Source of the DNA: JBGPBY01 sp041481485
Lineage (GTDB): Bacteria; Acidobacteriota; Terriglobia; 20CM-2-55-15
NCBI GenBank assembly: GCA_041481485.1
Contig: JBGPBY010000290.1
Coordinates: 1-9,058, forward strand
DNA: 9,058 nucleotides
Direction of reading: 5' to 3'
The notes under the pieces were generated by a model, which searched no databases, was not told the origin of the DNA, and saw only the letters and a list, made by a program, of their open reading frames with translations. Positions 6,416-9,058 of this stretch are shown here, one piece after another. A program made the position numbers and the translations under genes. Numbering within the stretch: the stretch's first letter is position 1; every line of letters begins with the position of its first letter.

Positions 6416-7428
6416 CAGTAACACGAATCCTTTTGCGGGCCCCGAACTGGATCGGAGATACGGCCGTCGCCACACCTGCCATGAGGGCTGTACGCTCAAA
6501 GTTTCCGGAAGCTGAAATCACGGTCATGGTTCGCCCTTCGGCTCAGGGTATTTTTGCAACGGCGGCATTTGTCGACAAAGTGTGGCCGGAGCCGCGCCCG
6601 GCCGGACTTGCCGAGTGGTGGCGTCTGGCTTCCGAAGTTCGCAGAAAGCGATTCGACCTTGCGGTAATTTTCCCAAATTCCTTCGAGTCCGCTGCCATGG
6701 CCGTTGTTGGACGCATCCCAAAGCGTGTTGGATATTCCATGGATGGACGCGGATGGCTGCTGACACATCCGGTGCAAGGTGAAAAACGCAAGGTGCATCA
6801 CGTCGACTACTACCTTGAACTCGCCAAAGCACTTGGCGCGGATATTTCCAAACCTGTACTGGCGATCCAGTCCAGACCCGAAGACAGAACCATTGCGCGC
6901 AAACTACTGTCGGCGGAAGGAATATCCCCGGGCTTTCGATTCATGATTCTGGGTCCGGGAGCGGCATTCGGCGCGGCAAAGCGCTGGGGCGATCGTCAGT
7001 TTGCGGAAGCTGCGGATCGTCTGGCAAAGGAATTCCAGCTTTCCGTGGTGATCATTGGTTCTGAAGGTGAACGTTCCATTTCCGAATCCATACGGTCTTT
7101 CATGCATTCACCAGCCGTTGTGTTGAATGGGAAAACAAGCATGGAAACTCTTATCGGGTTAATTGCAGAATCATCGCTGATGCTCGGAAATGATTCGGGT
7201 CCCGTGCATCTTGCTTCAGCGCTGGGTATCCCAACAGTCGCCGTATTTGGGGCCACCGATTATAGAGTTGCCGCTCCGTATGGTCCGCTGGGACGTGAAG
7301 TTCATCAGCAGGTCGAATGCAGTCCATGCTGGCTGCGTGAATGTCCCATCGATCACCGCTGCATGACGCGCGTTTCGCCGGAAACGGTTTGCAATGCCGC
7401 AAGGGAAGTTCTCCTGCATGAAGGCTAA
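6400..7428 (+). CDS. waaF: ADP-heptose:LPS heptosyltransferase (WaaF/heptosyltransferase II type)
   Basis: A 342-residue cytosolic-face GT-B enzyme of family GT9 that transfers L-glycero-D-manno-heptose from its ADP form onto the LPS inner core. Marks include RILLRAPNWIGD (9-20) with the expected catalytic Asp D20, MVRPSAQG, FPNSFESA, GPGAAFGAAKRW (185-196) with a conserved Lys, the donor-binding GNDSGPVHLASALGIPTVAVFG (split: GNDSGPVHLASALG at 263-276, IPTVAVFG after it), and a C-terminal Cys group (C307, C310, C315, C321) in SPCWLRECPIDHRCM typical of heptosyltransferase II. The start is TTG at 6400, forced because an in-frame TAA lies immediately before it. The only later initiator, TTG in the LLR motif, would cut into the Rossmann core. 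Start codon and first five codons are part of the inverted-repeat element, and the ribosome site (TAGGTAA, too close) is poor. It overlaps gmhB by 11 bp. Confidence 0.9.
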   Translation: MRDTTPVTRILLRAPNWIGDTAVATPAMRAVRSKFPEAEITVMVRPSAQGIFATAAFVDKVWPEPRPAGLAEWWRLASEVRRKRFDLAVIFPNSFESAAMAVVGRIPKRVGYSMDGRGWLLTHPVQGEKRKVHHVDYYLELAKALGADISKPVLAIQSRPEDRTIARKLLSAEGISPGFRFMILGPGAAFGAAKRWGDRQFAEAADRLAKEFQLSVVIIGSEGERSISESIRSFMHSPAVVLNGKTSMETLIGLIAESSLMLGNDSGPVHLASALGIPTVAVFGATDYRVAAPYGPLGREVHQQVECSPCWLRECPIDHRCMTRVSPETVCNAAREVLLHEG

Positions 7429-7975
7429 GGCCATATTCATGGACCGGGACGGCACTGTTTCCGAAGAGATCGGCTATATGTACCATGCGGGTTTGTATCG
7501 GCCATTTCCATGGACGGGCGAGGCCGTTCGCAGAATCAACGAAAGCGGATTCAAGGCTGTGTTGATCACCAACCAAGCCGGTGTAGAGCGAGGCTTTTTT
7601 CCCGAATCCACCATTCATGAAGTTCACGACGTCCTGAAACAGGAGCTGGCGCGATGGTCAGCCCATCTCGACGCCATTTACTACTGCCCGCACCGCCCGG
7701 AGACCAACTGCGCTTGCAGAAAGCCCAAGCCTGGAATGTTGACGCGGGCAAGCCGCGAAATGAATATCGATCTTTCGTCTTCGTATATGATTGGCGATCG
7801 ATTCGTCGATGTCGAAGCCGGACACTTTGCGGGCGTGCGGTCGGTCCTGCTGCGAAGCGGCGATGGGTTACTCGAAATGGAAAAATTCGCGGAGTCTTCC
7901 GCATACCAGCCTCATTTTATCGCAGACAATCTCCTTCACGCGGTGGAGTCCATACTGTCGGGCCTGGTCGAATGA
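7418..7975 (+). CDS. gmhB: D-glycero-beta-D-manno-heptose 1,7-bisphosphate 7-phosphatase
   Basis: A 185-residue cytosolic HAD-superfamily phosphatase. It removes the 7-phosphate from heptose 1,7-bisphosphate, the step between the kinase and adenylyltransferase reactions in ADP-heptose synthesis. Motif I is MDRDGT (nucleophile D9, general acid D11), and motif II is LITNQAG with T51. The zinc-binding insert of the GmhB subfamily is complete: C90, H92, C98 and C100 in YYCPHRPETNCACRKPKPGM. Motif IV is MIGDRFVDVEAG (D127, D131). I chose ATG 7418 because AAGGGAAG lies nine bases upstream and family proteins begin right before the F-x-D-R-D-G-T strand; an upstream in-frame ATG at 7394 would lengthen the overlap with waaF without adding conserved sequence. 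Its stop codon overlaps the start of the kinase gene as ATGA. Histidinol-phosphate phosphatases share the fold, but the zinc loop and the neighbours favour GmhB. Confidence 0.93.
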   Translation: MKAKAIFMDRDGTVSEEIGYMYHAGLYRPFPWTGEAVRRINESGFKAVLITNQAGVERGFFPESTIHEVHDVLKQELARWSAHLDAIYYCPHRPETNCACRKPKPGMLTRASREMNIDLSSSYMIGDRFVDVEAGHFAGVRSVLLRSGDGLLEMEKFAESSAYQPHFIADNLLHAVESILSGLVE

Positions 7976-8952
7976 ACAGACTTCAGGAACTGCTGGGCAG
8001 ATTCAAGAACCTTCATGTTGTGGTCCTCGGGGATTTTGTTGCAGACGCGTTTGTCTACGGAGAGATCTCACGCATTTCACGAGAAGCGCCCGTGCTCGTA
8101 CTGCAGCATCGCGAAACGCAAATCGTCCCGGGTGGCGGCGCGAATGCCGTACACAACCTGCGGACTCTTGGCGCAAATCCCCTGCCTGTCGGTATCGTCG
8201 GCGATGACCCCGAAGGCCGGCACATGATCGATTTCTTCAACAAGCTCGGGATCCCGACCGGCGGAATTCGCGTGGCAAAGTCCTATCGGACTCCCACCAA
8301 AACGCGAATCCTTGCAGGCGCCGTACATTCCCATCGCCAGCAAATTGTGCGGATCGATTCCGGAGGACCAGCGGAGGCCACGAACGAACGCGCGTTCCTC
8401 GAAAAGAAACTGAAATCGCTCGTGCCGCGGGCCCAGGCGCTACTGGTCTCCGACTATGGCTACGGGGCCATCACTCCCGAACTGTTGAAGCACGGCATGC
8501 GGAATGGTGTCCCTTCCACCCTGGATTCGAGATTCAGCCTGAATTCTTTCCCGGGATTGACTGCGGCCACGCCGAACGAATCCGAAGTGGAAGCGGCGCT
8601 CGGCATTGTCATCGGCAATGACATGGAAAAACTCGAATGGGCCGGCCGGAAACTGTTACGCCAGCTTCGGCATGATGCCGTACTCATTACCCGTGGCAGG
8701 GATGGAATGGCTCTCTTTGAACGGGCCCGAAAGACCGAACATATTCCGATTTACGGCTCCGATGAAATTGCCGATGTCACCGGAGCGGGGGATACCGTGA
8801 TCGCGACATTCACTCTCGCACTGGCTGCCGGAGGATCCTTCCGAGAAGCCGCACGTCTGGCGAACTATGCCGGCGGCATCGTTGTCATGAAACATGGGAC
8901 TCGCCCGGTGATGTATGACGAATTGATGGAGGCGGTGAGGGAAGAGGTGTGA
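7972..8952 (+). CDS. D-glycero-beta-D-manno-heptose-7-phosphate kinase (stand-alone HldE kinase domain)
   Basis: A 326-residue cytosolic PfkB/ribokinase-family sugar kinase that phosphorylates heptose 7-phosphate at C1, giving the substrate of GmhB. Marks are VVVLGDFVADAFVYG (16-30), SRISREAPV (33-41) as in HldE, the substrate-binding PGGGANAVHNLRTLG (53-67), VGDDPEG (77-82 region), TPNESE (200-205), LITRGRDGMALF (238-249), and the PfkB C-terminal signature DVTGAGDTVIATF (268-280) with catalytic-base Asp D274. The protein ends after the kinase fold. The C-terminal nucleotidyltransferase domain of E. coli HldE (about 477 residues in total) is absent, so this matches the HldA/RfaE1 form. A separate RfaE2/HldC would then be expected elsewhere. 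The start ATG overlaps the gmhB stop (ATGA) and has no clear ribosome site of its own, so coupled translation is likely. Frames upstream of this ATG are shadow of gmhB. Confidence 0.92.
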   Translation: MNRLQELLGRFKNLHVVVLGDFVADAFVYGEISRISREAPVLVLQHRETQIVPGGGANAVHNLRTLGANPLPVGIVGDDPEGRHMIDFFNKLGIPTGGIRVAKSYRTPTKTRILAGAVHSHRQQIVRIDSGGPAEATNERAFLEKKLKSLVPRAQALLVSDYGYGAITPELLKHGMRNGVPSTLDSRFSLNSFPGLTAATPNESEVEAALGIVIGNDMEKLEWAGRKLLRQLRHDAVLITRGRDGMALFERARKTEHIPIYGSDEIADVTGAGDTVIATFTLALAAGGSFREAARLANYAGGIVVMKHGTRPVMYDELMEAVREEV

Positions 8953-9058
8953 AGAAATGGTCAATGGTCAATTCTCAATTGTCGTTTGTCATTGGCGGCG
9001 GCGCTTCGCGCAATCATTTCTTAAAGATGCCACGCCGAAGGCGTATCCAAAAATGACA
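8953..9058. repeat. Non-coding, repeat-like right edge with small hairpins
   Basis: It holds overlapping TCAATGG/TCAATT-type short words (8958-8983), then the hairpins GCGC-TTC-GCGC (9001-9011) and ACGCC-GAA-GGCGT (9032-9044). TGTCATT (8987-8993) is complementary to the last seven bases AATGACA (9052-9058), so an inverted-repeat unit may end at or continue past the window edge. No T-run follows a hairpin, so it is not a classic terminator. The pattern resembles intergenic REP-type sequences, but the repeat copy number cannot be judged from one copy. Confidence 0.45.

Noticed and set aside
9028..9058. A rho-independent terminator after the kinase gene
   Set aside because: The ACGCC-GAA-GGCGT hairpin has a five-pair stem and is followed by an A-rich rather than T-rich run on the plus strand.

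Overview
The window looks like chromosomal DNA of a Gram-negative bacterium that makes a heptose-containing lipopolysaccharide. Base composition is moderately GC-rich. The combination of a waaA-lpxK-waaF-gmhB-heptokinase cluster, a DUF1254/DUF1214 protein, a sorbosone-dehydrogenase-like secreted protein and abundant intergenic palindromic elements reminds me of Acidobacteriota (Solibacter-like genomes). That assignment is an inference from general resemblance; no rRNA or other phylogenetic marker is present.

Left part (1-3570), all on the minus strand. In transcription order it holds a DUF1254/DUF1214 protein (3570-2212), a bacterioferritin-like small four-helix protein (2184-1729), and, after a 386-bp gap, a secreted PQQ-type sugar dehydrogenase-like beta-propeller (1342-71). 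The first two genes are only 27 bp apart and may be co-transcribed. The gap before the third holds a 145-bp long inverted repeat and a candidate promoter for the dehydrogenase gene.

Middle (3571-4002), a 432-bp divergent intergenic region. Most of it is a composite palindromic repeat in which four different small hairpins occur in one order and then again in mirror order, a REP/BIME-like or MITE-like architecture.

Right part (4003-8952), all on the plus strand: a tight LPS inner-core and lipid A operon. WaaA adds Kdo to lipid A precursor, LpxK phosphorylates the 4' position of the disaccharide, a WaaF-type heptosyltransferase adds heptose, and GmhB and a stand-alone HldE-type kinase make the activated heptose precursor. 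Junctions are overlapping (TTGA between waaA and lpxK, 11 bp between waaF and gmhB, ATGA between gmhB and the kinase). The exception is lpxK-waaF, where a 162-bp long-inverted-repeat element sits between the genes. Its right arm contains the only plausible waaF start codon, the most striking structural detail of the window.

The last 106 bp are non-coding and repeat-like. I found no wholly novel system. The interest lies in the three unrelated long inverted repeats in 9 kb and their effects on neighbouring genes, plus a few departures from family consensus in otherwise recognisable proteins.
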